Positions 7,461-17,777 of a stretch of 64,000 nucleotides of DNA are shown piece by piece. The notes below the pieces were generated by a model. It saw nothing but the letters and a program-made list of their open reading frames with translations, made no database searches and was not told the origin of the DNA. This DNA comes from Thermoproteota archaeon (lineage in GTDB: Archaea; Thermoproteota; Thermoprotei_A; Sulfolobales; NBVN01). The stretch lies in NCBI GenBank assembly GCA_030550455.1, contig JAUQPH010000002.1, positions 164,950 to 228,949 on the forward strand, in the 5' to 3' direction. Numbering within the stretch: the first letter of the stretch is position 1; each line of letters begins with the position of its first letter. A program made the position numbers and the translations under genes.

Positions 7461-9915
7461 CTTGAAGAGTTCCTTCACAGAAATAAGGGATAAGCTCAGA
7501 GAGCTGGCTGCTGGAGATTATCGCGAGCTGCTTCAGGCCTTTAAGAGGAGCGTTAGAATAGCGCTAGCACTTAACCAGCGGAGGATTATAGCTCTCTGCG
7601 GAAGAAGCGACTTAAAGTTGGCAGGACTGGCGGCTGAGCTGATAATAAGGTATCTTAAGATAATTAGGCAGTTAGAACAGCGAGAACGCACTGTGAAAGT
7701 CCTCTACTTTTATCACGATGAGTTCTCGGAAGCAATAGCTAGGATGAAGCTGGTCAGAAAGGTACTCAAGCACTTCGCTAAACCTTCAAATAGGGTTGCT
7801 GTAGAGCTTGAGGTGGCAGTATACGAGAAAAGTGCTAAGTATTTAGGAACCACAGTGCAAGTCCTGGTACTAGACCTCCTCAACGATTTGAGGCCAAATG
7901 ATATCGGGAGGTTACTCGGGATAGTTGAGGGAGGTGGCATCATATTACTCCTCACACCACCCCACGATGTCTGGCCTGAACACATGACCTTATTCAAGCA
8001 GAGTCTGGTCGTACCAAACCATCCTAAGCCTAGGCACGTCTTTATTCGGTGGTTTATGCGCCACCTCTATGGTCACGACGGAATCTTGGTCTATGATGTA
8101 GAAAGCAACAAGCTACTAAAGGGGGATACGTATGCTGAAGAAACTGTCAAGAACCTGAGAAGCAGGAGGGAGCTAGAGCTACCCCAGGTAAGGCTCTTTC
8201 CAGACGAGCTTTACAGGCTCGCATTAACTCAAGACCAGGTGACCGTTATTGAGGCTATCGAGAAGAACATGGTTGAAAAGTTTAAGGAGTTTAAGCACCA
8301 AGTGGTCGTAATCATAGCTGATAGAGGAAGGGGTAAGTCGTCTGCTGTTGGAATAGGTGTCGTAGGGCTAGTACGAGAGCTTCTAAAGTTTAAGAACAGA
8401 GTTAGAGTAGCAGTAACTGCCAACGAACCTAGCTCTATCCAGTCAATGATGCTTCTTGCGACTAAAGCTTTAGAAGTTCTAAAGAAGGAGTTCAGGGTTA
8501 TAAAAAGAGAAGGCTTCGTAATAGAGATAAAGGGTGATAGATTCAGTATAGAGTACTGGCCCCCACTGGACATACTCAAGCTGGATGTAGACGTAGTTGT
8601 AGTTGATGAGGCAGCCGGGATCCCGGTACCTCTTCTTCACAAGATCTGGAGGAAGTTCAAGCGTACAATATTCTCTACAACAATACATGGTTATGAGGGC
8701 GCCGGGCGGGGCTTCTCGGTGCGTTTCTTAAAGAGAATAAGAGAAGACAGAAAGACCAAGTTAGCAATAGTCGAGATGAGTGAGCCAATAAGGTACTCAG
8801 CTGACGATCCTATAGAGAAGTTTCAGTTTGATGTACTCCTCCTAAATGCAGAGCCCGCAGAGCTCACAGCAGAAGACATAGAGTCTATAAAGAAGGGCGA
8901 GTACTCTTACGTTGCTTACGAGCCCGAGGAACTCTTTAAAGCAGAAAACGAAGCACTCTTAAGACAGCTGTTCGGTATCTACGTTTTAGCGCACTACAGA
9001 AACGAACCAGACGACCTAGGAATGATAGCAGATGCCCCGCACCACGCTGTGAGAGCCATGGTTCTAAAGAACGGAAAGGTTGTCGCAGCTGCGCAGTTAG
9101 CTGAAGAAGGAGGTCTGACAAGCGAGTATATAGATGAGCTACTCAAGGGGGGTAAAATATCTGGGAACATAATACCCGACAGGCTCCTAAAGCACCTCAG
9201 GAGGAGGATCTTTGGAGAGGGTGTTGGATGGAGAGTTGTTAGAATAGCTGTTCACATAGATGCGCAAGGCATGGGAATAGGGTCCGAGTTTATCAAGAGC
9301 ATCCTCAGCGAGGCTAAGTCTAGAGGCTACGACTGGGTAGGTGCGGGTTTTGGTGTAACATACGAGCTTCTCAACTTCTGGCTTAAAAACGGGTTTAAAG
9401 TGCTTCACTTATCCCCCGAGAGAAATCCTGTAAGTGGTGAGTATACAGCTCTTGTAATACACCCACTTACAGAAGCATGGAGAAAAGTAGTTGAGGACTC
9501 CTTAGAGGACTTTATCGTAAAATTCGTCGAGTCTCTTCCAGCAGTCTATAGAGACTTTGAAACCGATGCCGCCTACCTGATACTAAGTTCTCTAGAAAAA
9601 CCTCTCGAGATCTCTAAAGTAATAGACTTGAGAGATACCCAACTAGAGAGGTTATCTCTCTATATCTCGGCTGTCTTTACTCTAGAAGTTGTCTTCGATT
9701 CTGCGATACTAGCTGTTAAGAAGCTCGTATATGAGGGAAAACTAAGTCGTGTGGGGCAAAGGAGTGGTCAAATACTGATAGCTAAAGTGCTTCAAGGTAG
9801 ACCGTGGGAAAATATACGCGAGGAGTTTGGTATAGGTAAGGCCGCTGCTGCTACTGCTGTTCGAGAGTCTTTAGCGAAAGCTCTTGAGGTTCTCTTAGAG
9901 AAGTCAGGTGCGTAA
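7453..9915 (+). CDS. tmcA: tRNA(Met) cytidine acetyltransferase TmcA
   Basis: ATP-driven RNA acetyltransferase making N4-acetylcytidine on RNA; many hyperthermophiles modify many tRNA and rRNA sites with such enzymes. The domain order is complete: an N-terminal DUF1726-like region (1-250), a helicase module with P-loop ADRGRGKSSA (289-298) and Walker B VVVDEAAGIP (382-391), a GNAT domain with the acetyl-CoA loop QGMGIGSEF (about 603-611), and a C-terminal tRNA-binding part. The 820-aa length is normal. It starts inside apgM (8-bp overlap). Confidence 0.95.
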   Translation: MPNLKSSFTEIRDKLRELAAGDYRELLQAFKRSVRIALALNQRRIIALCGRSDLKLAGLAAELIIRYLKIIRQLEQRERTVKVLYFYHDEFSEAIARMKLVRKVLKHFAKPSNRVAVELEVAVYEKSAKYLGTTVQVLVLDLLNDLRPNDIGRLLGIVEGGGIILLLTPPHDVWPEHMTLFKQSLVVPNHPKPRHVFIRWFMRHLYGHDGILVYDVESNKLLKGDTYAEETVKNLRSRRELELPQVRLFPDELYRLALTQDQVTVIEAIEKNMVEKFKEFKHQVVVIIADRGRGKSSAVGIGVVGLVRELLKFKNRVRVAVTANEPSSIQSMMLLATKALEVLKKEFRVIKREGFVIEIKGDRFSIEYWPPLDILKLDVDVVVVDEAAGIPVPLLHKIWRKFKRTIFSTTIHGYEGAGRGFSVRFLKRIREDRKTKLAIVEMSEPIRYSADDPIEKFQFDVLLLNAEPAELTAEDIESIKKGEYSYVAYEPEELFKAENEALLRQLFGIYVLAHYRNEPDDLGMIADAPHHAVRAMVLKNGKVVAAAQLAEEGGLTSEYIDELLKGGKISGNIIPDRLLKHLRRRIFGEGVGWRVVRIAVHIDAQGMGIGSEFIKSILSEAKSRGYDWVGAGFGVTYELLNFWLKNGFKVLHLSPERNPVSGEYTALVIHPLTEAWRKVVEDSLEDFIVKFVESLPAVYRDFETDAAYLILSSLEKPLEISKVIDLRDTQLERLSLYISAVFTLEVVFDSAILAVKKLVYEGKLSRVGQRSGQILIAKVLQGRPWENIREEFGIGKAAAATAVRESLAKALEVLLEKSGA

Positions 9916-9965
9916 CTTAACTCAGTAGTTTTAAGCTAACTTAAGCTATGCACTTCGGGATACGT

Positions 9966-10640
9966 ATGAATATCAGGTGGCTAGGTCACGCAGCATTTTG
10001 CGTAACGATCGGTGGAGCAAGGTTTTTGATAGATCCTTGGCTCAACAACCCGGTTTATACGAGTAAGCCGGAGGATTACGCCGATGTAGATTACATAGTG
10101 GTAACACACGATCATGGTGACCATTTAGGGAACTCTATAGAAGTACTGAGGGTAGCACCCAGAGCCAAGCTGATTTCCGTATACGAGACTGCAGCATATG
10201 TAGGAGAGAAAGTCGGCATGGATAGGGCTATTGGGGCAAACATAGGTGGACCGATAAGGTTGTCAAACGGGCTATCGGTAGTACTAACACCGGCACAACA
10301 CTCATCGACGCGAGGCACACCTACTGGAGTAGTAATAAGGTCTAAAGAGGAAGCTCTTTACCATGCTGGTGACACGGGAGTCTTCTACGACATGAAGCTA
10401 ATCGGAGAACTGTATAAGCCTAAGGTAGCTCTTCTACCGATTGGAGGGCACTTTACTATGGGTCCGGAGGAGGCAGCTCTAGCAGTAGACCTTATTAGAC
10501 CTAAATACGTCATTCCAATGCACTATGGTACGTTCCCGGTACTCTGGGGAACGCCTCAGGAGTTCATAGTCGAGACCAAGAAAAGGGGGTTGGCTGTAGA
10601 AATAGTAGTCCTTAAACCGGGAGAGGAAGTATCACTGTGA
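9966..10640 (+). CDS. metal-dependent hydrolase, UPF0173/MBL fold
   Basis: Metallo-beta-lactamase-fold protein of the UPF0173 group with no settled substrate. The ligands are THDHGDHLGN, a His in PAQHSS, the Asp of HAGDTGVF and the His of PMHYGTFP near the end. ATG at 9966 gives the compact family N-terminus MNIRWLGHA; an ATG at 9948 would add six residues. It lies 50 bp downstream of tmcA on the same strand and could be in the same transcript. The gap after it (10641-10878) contains no gene. Confidence 0.88.
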   Translation: MNIRWLGHAAFCVTIGGARFLIDPWLNNPVYTSKPEDYADVDYIVVTHDHGDHLGNSIEVLRVAPRAKLISVYETAAYVGEKVGMDRAIGANIGGPIRLSNGLSVVLTPAQHSSTRGTPTGVVIRSKEEALYHAGDTGVFYDMKLIGELYKPKVALLPIGGHFTMGPEEAALAVDLIRPKYVIPMHYGTFPVLWGTPQEFIVETKKRGLAVEIVVLKPGEEVSL

Positions 10641-10878
10641 TTATGTCAGTCATTCCTCAGTACCTCACTATTGCCGCAACTCCTCAAACGCTAAGTTTGC
10701 TAGGTAATTGATGTTCTCAACCTTCATAAGTACTAGGTAGCGCTAACCTTGCTACTAAATGCTTTAAGCTTTTGTTACTCTACGTAAAGCTCATATAGTA
10801 GCTACATGACAAAACTGAACTCCAGCTACATCTAGCTTTTAAGCTTTTACCCTAAGCTTTTAGGGTGCTGAAGCCAGA

Positions 10879-11358
10879 ATGAATAAGAAGAAGAAGAAAG
10901 GTCAGTCACATTCGACGAGACCCTCAACTGGAGTAGCACCCAGGTGGGTTCAGTTCACACCTGAGGAAGTAGAGGCCGTTATAGTGGAGTTAGCTAAAAA
11001 AGGATACCCACCATCCATGATTGGAGTAATTTTAAGAGACCAGTATGGAGTTCCACTGGCTAAAATTGTTGTAGGACAAAAGATCCAAGAGGTTCTCAAA
11101 AAGCATGATGTTAAGCTAGTTCTGCCGGAAGACCTCTACAATCTGATAAGAAGGGCTGTAAACTTAAGAAATCACTTGGCGGTCCATCCTAAGGATACAC
11201 ACAGCCTGAAGGGGTTGATAGAGATAGAATCCAAGATCCACAGGCTGGCTAAGTACTATAAAAGAGTTGGAAAGATTCCTAAGGATTGGTCTTATAAGCC
11301 CGAAGAGGCATCTGTACTAGTCTCCCAACCATTATATAGATTAGAGAGCAGTGAGTAG
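10879..11358 (+). CDS. 30S ribosomal protein uS15
   Basis: Primary 16S rRNA-binding protein of the small-subunit central domain. It has the archaeal/eukaryotic N-terminal extension rich in Lys, the signature [21 protein letters not shown] near residues 31-55, then LRDQYG and the conserved H-L-A-x-H-x-K-D helix (NHLAVHPKD). The length (159 aa) is typical. The ATG start follows an AT-rich promoter region around 10845-10865. The 3' end overlaps the next gene by 8 bp. Confidence 0.95.
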   Translation: MNKKKKKGQSHSTRPSTGVAPRWVQFTPEEVEAVIVELAKKGYPPSMIGVILRDQYGVPLAKIVVGQKIQEVLKKHDVKLVLPEDLYNLIRRAVNLRNHLAVHPKDTHSLKGLIEIESKIHRLAKYYKRVGKIPKDWSYKPEEASVLVSQPLYRLESSE

Positions 11359-12466
11359 GGAGATTTTGGGGTTAATACCGCAGCAGAGGAAGGAGCAGCA
11401 CCGCATTAAGAGCCTAATTGAAATAGTCCGTAAAGGAGAGCCTCTAGTAGTAGTTGGAGACGTTAATGCTGAAGCTCTAGTATCAAGCGGAGTAATACTG
11501 AGGACTCTGAGAACTCTCGGAATAGACTTTGAGTTTTATCTTGCGGTAGATCCTGTAGACTTCAGTCAGCTAAATAACAAGGTCATAGGTGTCGAGGCTT
11601 ATATACAGAACTGCGTTAACTGTCTAGAGCTAGCTGAACTTAGGTCGAGAAAGCACTCTCAGCACGTGTTCTACGTGGTTTTAGACCTAGTGCGAGAACT
11701 AGTTACTCTCTCACGAGAGGAGTACACGCTTTTGCTATCTTCTGCTCTTACGAAGTACACACCTAGGTCTATAGCTGGCAACCTTAGTCAAGAAGTACAG
11801 GAGCTCGCGGGCAGTATGGTGAGCTCCGGCGTCTTGCGGGAGGTGTCAGCACCTAAACTCATAGGCTGGAGCTCGATGCCTCTAGAAGATGTGGTAAGGT
11901 ATAGTGTTGACGCATGTGTTTTAAAGTATTTCGGGAAGCCTGTTAGCAAGGTAACTGAGGGTGATATAGCTAGAGAACTTAAAGTGGATTCACTCAAGTC
12001 TTTAGAGGACAAGACCTACGTACCAAACTACGATGCCGGCATTGTGGACCTCTACGAGGCAGCGTACGTCATTGAGTACGCTACAGACGTAGAGGGACCC
12101 GTGTATACAGCTTTCATGCCCTTAAACTACGATTACTTCCTCTGGGCAATAAAGACTTTTAGGGAGTCTATAGAGATTATGCGCAAGTGCATAGATACCT
12201 TTCTCGAGAAACGTTTCGAACGCGAGGGTTCTTTTTATGTTATAGAATGTGACTTTGAGGCTTCTGGTACAGTTGTAACAAAGATACTAAGAGGGCTAAA
12301 GCTTATCGAGGAAAACGCTATTGTGGTGCTGAGAGTAGCAGATAAGTTTTACATACCACTACAGACTTTAACTCGTGCGCAGAAAGCAAGGCTTTCAGGC
12401 TCGAAGCTCGAGGGAGGCTATGCCGTAGTAGATAGCAGCACACTAGCTAAAATTCAGAGAGCATAG
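11351..12466 (+). CDS. RecJ/Cdc45-like DHH-superfamily protein, probably inactive
   Basis: The segment [19 protein letters not shown] (about 33-51) sits where RecJ-type DHH enzymes have an aspartate-rich metal motif (D-x-D-A-D-G-x-x-S). Here key Asp residues are Asn and Glu, and no DHH motif is visible. The length (371 aa) and linkage to uS15 match the crenarchaeal RecJ-like protein that associates with GINS as a Cdc45 counterpart. I therefore infer a non-catalytic replisome factor. It overlaps uS15 by 8 bp and is translationally coupled. The assignment rests on context and weak motif resemblance. Confidence 0.65.
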   Translation: MSREILGLIPQQRKEQHRIKSLIEIVRKGEPLVVVGDVNAEALVSSGVILRTLRTLGIDFEFYLAVDPVDFSQLNNKVIGVEAYIQNCVNCLELAELRSRKHSQHVFYVVLDLVRELVTLSREEYTLLLSSALTKYTPRSIAGNLSQEVQELAGSMVSSGVLREVSAPKLIGWSSMPLEDVVRYSVDACVLKYFGKPVSKVTEGDIARELKVDSLKSLEDKTYVPNYDAGIVDLYEAAYVIEYATDVEGPVYTAFMPLNYDYFLWAIKTFRESIEIMRKCIDTFLEKRFEREGSFYVIECDFEASGTVVTKILRGLKLIEENAIVVLRVADKFYIPLQTLTRAQKARLSGSKLEGGYAVVDSSTLAKIQRA

Positions 12467-12521
12467 CTGTATTTTAGCTATGATGTTGCAACTTAAAAAC
12501 TGTGTTTTACATTTACTATAG

Positions 12522-13694
12522 GTGTCTCGTATTGTGGAGGAATCCGTTCAGGTAGGTCCCTGGGCTGCTGAAGCGTTTGTAGACTACGAAAAGCTACTGA
12601 AAGTCTTTGGGGCCAAACCGCTAACAGATTCTGAGGTGCGGTATCTTGAAAGAATCGCTGGAGAGTCTCACGCCATGCTAAGAAGGAGGGTGTTCTACTC
12701 TCATCGAGACCTAGACGTCTTCTTAAGTAAATATGAAACTGGGTATAGGTGTGCTTTATACACAGGTAGAGGCCCTTCAGGTTCTACGCACTTAGGCCAC
12801 ATTTTACCCTGGATATTCACTCGGTGGTTACAGGAGAAACTGGGGTTAGATCTCTTCTTTCAGATGACAGACGACGAGAAGTTTCTACATGAGGAGAAGC
12901 TCGACCTCCTGGAGAGCAACAGCTTTGCGTACGAGAACTCTTTAGACCTCATTGCTCTAGGCTTTGACTACAGGAAGACCCACATAATAATAGACACTGA
13001 AGACATAGGTTATCTATACCCTATAGCTGTGAGAATCGCAAAGAAGCTTACGTATTCGACACAGAGAGCAACGTTTGGATTTGTAGACTCAACTAACGTA
13101 GGACTAATATTCTACCCGGTTTTACAGATGGCCGTATCATTTCTCCCCACTGAGCTATTTGGTGAGGAGACGTACGTTTTAATACCGGCAGGCATAGACC
13201 AGGACCCGTACTGGAGAATAGCTAGAGATATAGCACAGGGTCTAGGCTATCCCAAACCATCTCAGGTTCACAACAAGCTGCTCCCAGGACTAGGTCCTGA
13301 GGGGAAGATGTCTTCTTCTAAACCTGAGACTGCCGTATACACCACAGACCCTCCAGATGTTGGTGCTCAGAAAATCATGAGAGCTTTTACAGGTGGTCAA
13401 CCAACTATAGAGCTCCAGAAAAAGCTTGGAGGCAACCCAGACCGCTGTTCCGTTTACAAAATGTATGAGATGCTGTTTGAAGATAGCGATGCAATGCTTC
13501 AAGAAAGATACTGGAGTTGTCGCACCGGCTCTCTAATCTGCGGAGACTGTAAGGCAGAACTAGCCTCTAGAGTTCGAAAGTTTCTAAAGGAATTTCAGGA
13601 GAAAAGAGAGAAAGCCAGGGACCAGGTAGATATGTATCTCATTAGATCGAAGTTCGATAAGCCAAGCCTAAGAAGCCGCACTGTCTTACGCTAA
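12522..13694 (+). CDS. trpS: tryptophanyl-tRNA synthetase
   Basis: Class I aminoacyl-tRNA synthetase charging tRNA(Trp). The HIGH-type motif appears as GRGPSGSTHLGH (about 82-93), AGIDQDPYWR follows, and the KMSKS loop is KMSSSKP. The 390-aa length and N-terminal extension are those of archaeal/eukaryotic TrpRS. The GTG start at 12522 lies in a short AT-rich leader after the RecJ-like gene (55 bp gap). Its C-terminal half carries CSVYKMYEML and a CRTGSLICGDCK stretch as in archaeal homologues. Confidence 0.95.
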   Translation: MSRIVEESVQVGPWAAEAFVDYEKLLKVFGAKPLTDSEVRYLERIAGESHAMLRRRVFYSHRDLDVFLSKYETGYRCALYTGRGPSGSTHLGHILPWIFTRWLQEKLGLDLFFQMTDDEKFLHEEKLDLLESNSFAYENSLDLIALGFDYRKTHIIIDTEDIGYLYPIAVRIAKKLTYSTQRATFGFVDSTNVGLIFYPVLQMAVSFLPTELFGEETYVLIPAGIDQDPYWRIARDIAQGLGYPKPSQVHNKLLPGLGPEGKMSSSKPETAVYTTDPPDVGAQKIMRAFTGGQPTIELQKKLGGNPDRCSVYKMYEMLFEDSDAMLQERYWSCRTGSLICGDCKAELASRVRKFLKEFQEKREKARDQVDMYLIRSKFDKPSLRSRTVLR

Positions 13695-13739
13695 ACTTAT
13701 CACTCCTCACTCTACGAATCGAATTTAGGTATTTAGATA

Positions 13740-14015
13740 GCCTCATGTAGCTATCTCGGATATCAATCCGTTCGTATCGGTTGGTGTATGAATGGAAACG
13801 CTTGCAAGTACCGTGTGCGTAGTGGGGTGTGGAAGTAGCTCGATGATGGGTCGAGAGCTCATCGAGGCTCTCCCCGAGGTACTTAAGGTGTGGAGTGCTA
13901 GGGGTCGCCCCGCATCCCCCCAAGGGTAACGTAAACCCAAGAGCGACGCAGGGAGAACGAGTGTGAGGCAATGAAACCAACTAACACAAACCTACATGAA
14001 AGCTGAACCCCCAGC
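13740..14015 (+). pseudogene. tnpB 3'-end relic (family A, second copy)
   Basis: The last 120 bp (13893-14013) align with the reverse complement of 5461-5580, including the peptide-like tail GNVNPRATQGE and the terminal CCTACATGAAAGCTGA. Upstream, frames with EALPEVLKVW resemble the tail of TnpB but contain stops and a frameshift, and no intact zinc ribbon is seen. A short inverted repeat (AGCTCGATGATGGGTCGAGAGCT) lies near 13834-13856. The rest of the 670-bp intergenic region (13695-14365) holds only the candidate sRNA listed separately. Confidence 0.55.
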
Positions 14016-14213
14016 CTTAAGGCGCTAAGCTATTATAAGGCATTCCTGCGTACCTATAGTTCAACTGTAATATGCGAGTTTCGCTCTACTTATCCGAACC
14101 AGCTAGAAGTTGCACTTGGAGTTCGATTAGGTTAAGGTATTTAACTCAAGAAAGAATTATGTTGGGACGAAGAGGTAGAACTCTCTCCAGAGCCACTCAT
14201 GCGTAGCTTCACA

Positions 14214-14267
14214 TCGATGATGAGGGTTAAAAGCGATGAGAAGTGATTGGAGCTGGGATTCTGACCA
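14214..14267 (+). ncRNA. candidate C/D box sRNA
   Basis: Box C is ATGATGA (14217-14223), followed by a 12-nt guide, a D'-like ATGA (14236-14239), a 3-nt spacer, a C'-like GTGATTG (14243-14249), an 11-nt guide and box D CTGA (14261-14264). Boxes C and D are perfect; the internal pair is degenerate. The second guide, GAGCTGGGATT, would pair with AATCCCAGCTC, a sequence typical of tRNA T arms, which may be coincidental. No protein gene overlaps it. Confidence 0.4.
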
Positions 14268-14365
14268 GTCAGATATTAAAGCAGAGTTCTAGGTCCGCAT
14301 CGAAAACCGTGTTATAGCGCGTGTTGTAGTTATAAGCTAGTAGTACTATAATAGAGAGTCTGGGA

Positions 14366-14677
14366 GTGGAGTTGGAGCTGTCAGAAAAGAAACCTCCTAA
14401 CGCTGGTGTAAACATCTGGCTACCTAAGTTGACGAAGTTTGAGAAAGCTAGGGTTATAGGTGCTAGGGCCCTACAGTTGGCTATGGGGGCAAGACCCTTA
14501 ATAGATGTCAGTAAATTGCCTACTAAGGACTTTGTTTATATAGCTAGAGAGGAGCTCATGAGGGGAGTTCTTCCTTTTACTATAGTTCGCAGGCTTCCGA
14601 ATGGCACTCGGGAACTTATACCAGTTCCTCTCCTAATAGAGTCTGAGAAAAAGATTTTTGGTGAAGTAGAGCTTTGA
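14366..14677 (+). CDS. rpoK: DNA-directed RNA polymerase subunit K (Rpo6)
   Basis: Small subunit of archaeal RNA polymerase (bacterial omega, eukaryotic Rpb6 equivalent), which clamps the largest subunit. The family core [21 protein letters not shown] is complete (about residues 22-42), followed by [21 protein letters not shown]. The start is GTG at 14366. It overlaps the next gene by 4 bp. A stretch with TATAAGCTAG lies at about 14331-14340. Confidence 0.93.
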   Translation: MELELSEKKPPNAGVNIWLPKLTKFEKARVIGARALQLAMGARPLIDVSKLPTKDFVYIAREELMRGVLPFTIVRRLPNGTRELIPVPLLIESEKKIFGEVEL

Positions 14678-15750
14678 AAGAAGAAGTCGAGAGCATACTC
14701 ACGAGGTATGCTAGTGTTGAATTAACTTATGAAGCACCGTCGTTTTTAGAGTACATTGTTACTAGTGGTAGTGTAGAAAGGCATTTTAATGATGTCTTTA
14801 GAGAGTTAGTTAGGCTGGGCTACCAACCACTGCTAGTTGTACAGTCCGGACATGAAGTTCTACGAATTTTTAGAGTAGGTGTAGGTGAAGTTAGGAGGGC
14901 TGTTTATTACGGTTTAGCACTAGCGACGACTGCGGCAGTAATCGCGACTGGATACTTCAACACTCTCTCCTTTTACGAGTGTTTAGGAGTTAACTCCGGA
15001 GGAATTCTTCTATCAGTTCTAGCTTTTACCCTATCCATACTCATCCCATTAGCTCTACACGAAATGGGTCACTTTGTAACGTCTAGAGCAACCGGTGTTC
15101 CAACTCCGCTACCTATATTCATTCCAGCCCCAATAATATCTCCGCTGGGAACATTCGGAGCTGTGATTACCACTAGGTTTCTACCTCAAGACCGAAAGTC
15201 TCTCGCTCTCCTAGGTATTTCAGGACCTTTAGTAGGTGTAACTATGTCTCTACTAGCCTTAGTAATTACTCTGAGGATCTCCCCAGTTGTAAAGCTAGAA
15301 GAACTAGCTTGTGCTGACGTCTCACCAATAGGCTTCGTCCCATTGTCTATGTACGTGATGTTAGTATCAGGATTTATACCTCAAGTAGAGGGTGCCGTAA
15401 TCCTTCTTCACCCAGCAGCACTAGCTTCAATGCTTTTGCTCCTAATTCACTTTGCTAACTTGCTACCTATAGGTCAATTAGACGGAGGACACGTTGTAAG
15501 GTCGTTAACCAACATGGAGCTACATAGAATAATAAGTATGGTAATTCCAGCGTTTCTCGTCGTGCTTTCTCTATTTATACCAGCGTATAGGTGGCTAAGC
15601 TTCTTCTCTGTTCTCGCAATATTCATAAGCGGCTTCAGGCCTCACGTGGGGTACTCTAATCAGGCCTCAAAGCTGTCTACGAAGGATGGTGTCTTACTGT
15701 TGATAGTATACTTATTACTTTTACTCGTCACTATACCAGTACCTCTCTGA
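14674..15750 (+). CDS. site-2 protease family intramembrane metalloprotease (M50)
   Basis: Multi-spanning membrane zinc protease. After a soluble N-terminal region of about 70 residues there are about eight hydrophobic segments. The catalytic HEMGH lies at about 129-133 in the second helix pair. The third zinc ligand is the Asp in GQLDGGH (about 270), preceded by NLLPIGQ. TTG at 14674 overlaps rpoK by 4 bp. Such archaeal S2P homologues are thought to cleave membrane-anchored substrates. The substrate here is unknown. Confidence 0.9.
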   Translation: MKEEVESILTRYASVELTYEAPSFLEYIVTSGSVERHFNDVFRELVRLGYQPLLVVQSGHEVLRIFRVGVGEVRRAVYYGLALATTAAVIATGYFNTLSFYECLGVNSGGILLSVLAFTLSILIPLALHEMGHFVTSRATGVPTPLPIFIPAPIISPLGTFGAVITTRFLPQDRKSLALLGISGPLVGVTMSLLALVITLRISPVVKLEELACADVSPIGFVPLSMYVMLVSGFIPQVEGAVILLHPAALASMLLLLIHFANLLPIGQLDGGHVVRSLTNMELHRIISMVIPAFLVVLSLFIPAYRWLSFFSVLAIFISGFRPHVGYSNQASKLSTKDGVLLLIVYLLLLLVTIPVPL

Positions 15751-15788
15751 GGCTTGGGAACCTGTCACTCCCGAAAAGATATATTTTA

Positions 15789-17777
15789 GTGATAGCAGAG
15801 AAGCCGAGAGCGGCAGCTAAAATAGCTGAAGCTTTAGGAGCTAGATCTAAGTTAAGCGTTGATAACGTACCTATATGGGTGGGCAAGCTCCGCGGTAAGG
15901 ATATAGTTATCGCACCTACAGCTGGTCATCTCTTCACGCTATACACCAACGAGAAAGGTTTTCCGGTGTTTAATTGCTCTTGGGGCCCTAGGTGGGTTTA
16001 CGAGTCTCACTCGAAGCACTTGAGAAGGTTCTATGACGCACTTAAAAAGCTCTCCCGTGGGGCGGAGTATTACGTTAATGCGTGTGATTACGACATCGAA
16101 GGTTCCGTCATAGGTTACAACATAATCAAGCACTTCGGTGATGTAAGCAGAGCTTACAGAGTAAAGTTCTCGACGTTAACAAAGGAAGAGATATCTAGGG
16201 CATTTAACGATCTGCGACCTCTTGATTGGGGGAACATAGAGTCAGGTCTAGCTAGACATACTCTAGATTGGATGTGGGGTATCAACGTAAGCAGAGCCTT
16301 AATGAGCGTCTACGGTAAGATCTCTGGTAATAATGTCGTCCTTAGTGCTGGAAGAGTTCAGTCACCTACTCTAATCGAGTTAGTGAGGAGATACCTAGAT
16401 CGAGAGACGTTCGTTCCAGAGCCTCTGTTCACTGTCTCTGTGAAAATAGAGTTTGATGGTAAAGAGTACACTCTCAGCAACAGCTTCGATTCTTTTAAGA
16501 GATTGGAGGATGCCAAACGTTTAGTAGACCTATTAAGAGAGAGAAAGCGTTTAGTTGTGAAGAAAGCGGAGAAGGAGGTAGTAAGCCTAGACCCCCCTCC
16601 ACCATTCAACCTTACGGAGCTTCAGCTTGAAGCAGCGAGACTCTATGGTTACTCTCCAGCTAAAACTCTCGAAATAGCTGAAAACCTATACCTTGAATCC
16701 CTCATTAGCTACCCGAGGACTAACTCAGAGAAGATCCCTCCTACTATAGACAATACTCAAATACTGAGGAAACTATCAACATTACCAGAACTTGGCAGTT
16801 TTGCTTCAGAGCTTCTACAGAGGAGGCTATTAGTTCCTAGAGAAGGTCCCGGCGAGGACCCGGCGCATCCTGCTATACACCCCACGGGCTACCTACCTAC
16901 AAGGAGGCTTAGTAAGGAGGAATCGAATCTATACGAGCTAGTAGTTAGAAGATACCTAGCGTCTTTCTACCCAAGCGCTAAAGTCGAAGAAGTAATTTAC
17001 ACTATCGTAGAGCCTATATCAGGTGCAGCGTTTAAGCTAGTAGGTAGGAGAGTAATATCTCGCGAGTGGCTAAAAGTGTACCACTATAGGAGAATCAACC
17101 TAGTAGAAGTACCAGTTCTTCGACCCGGTGATGAAGTATCTATATCATCCGTCAAACTTCTCAGGGTATACACTAAGCCTCCTCCATCATATACGAAAGC
17201 CTCCATTCTTAAGTGGATGGAATCTGTTGGAATAGGGACTGAAGCAACTAGAGCCGAGATAATAGAGACTCTGTTTAGGAGGAAGTACGTCCAAGGAAAG
17301 AATATAGAGGTGACTGACCTTGGTCTAAAAGTAGCACATATACTGACAACCTTGTTTAGGGAGATCACAGAGGTTGAACTAACGAGAGAGTTCGAAAGAA
17401 AACTTCAAGGGATAATGCTAGGTAAAATAAATAAGAAGGAAGTTATTGACGAAGCGATAGAGAAGTTGGGCCATAAGCTTGAAGAAGTAAAGAAAATACT
17501 GAGAAACCACGAAGAAATAGAATTAAAGAAGAGGCTGGGTCTTGCGACAGGCTATCGGTGTTCGGTATGCGGAGGAGACTCTACTGGTGAAGAGGACGGC
17601 ATTAATCTTTGTTCTCCCCACCTTAGGGCTTACCAAAATCTAAAGAAAACCTACGATGTATGGAAGAGCAGTGTTAACATGAACTTTGAGGATTACGTTA
17701 AAGCCGTAAGTAAGCTAAAGAGCACCGGGAGATTTGTAAAAGAGGTCATAGAATACCTAGCAAAGAGAGTCAAGTAA
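15789..17777 (+). CDS. topA: DNA topoisomerase I, type IA
   Basis: Relaxes negatively supercoiled DNA through a 5'-phosphotyrosine link. The Toprim part includes IAEKPRAAAKIAEAL and CDYDIEGSVIG (about 99-109). The active-site Tyr is in LISYPRTNSEK (Tyr about 308). A C-terminal CSVCGG...CSPH segment forms one zinc-binding remnant. The GTG at 15789 cuts into the first Toprim strand: the frame upstream reads KRYILV without any ATG, GTG or TTG, so a CTG at 15762 is a possible real start. Its last 85 bp are antisense to the signal peptidase gene. Confidence 0.92.
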   Translation: MIAEKPRAAAKIAEALGARSKLSVDNVPIWVGKLRGKDIVIAPTAGHLFTLYTNEKGFPVFNCSWGPRWVYESHSKHLRRFYDALKKLSRGAEYYVNACDYDIEGSVIGYNIIKHFGDVSRAYRVKFSTLTKEEISRAFNDLRPLDWGNIESGLARHTLDWMWGINVSRALMSVYGKISGNNVVLSAGRVQSPTLIELVRRYLDRETFVPEPLFTVSVKIEFDGKEYTLSNSFDSFKRLEDAKRLVDLLRERKRLVVKKAEKEVVSLDPPPPFNLTELQLEAARLYGYSPAKTLEIAENLYLESLISYPRTNSEKIPPTIDNTQILRKLSTLPELGSFASELLQRRLLVPREGPGEDPAHPAIHPTGYLPTRRLSKEESNLYELVVRRYLASFYPSAKVEEVIYTIVEPISGAAFKLVGRRVISREWLKVYHYRRINLVEVPVLRPGDEVSISSVKLLRVYTKPPPSYTKASILKWMESVGIGTEATRAEIIETLFRRKYVQGKNIEVTDLGLKVAHILTTLFREITEVELTREFERKLQGIMLGKINKKEVIDEAIEKLGHKLEEVKKILRNHEEIELKKRLGLATGYRCSVCGGDSTGEEDGINLCSPHLRAYQNLKKTYDVWKSSVNMNFEDYVKAVSKLKSTGRFVKEVIEYLAKRVK

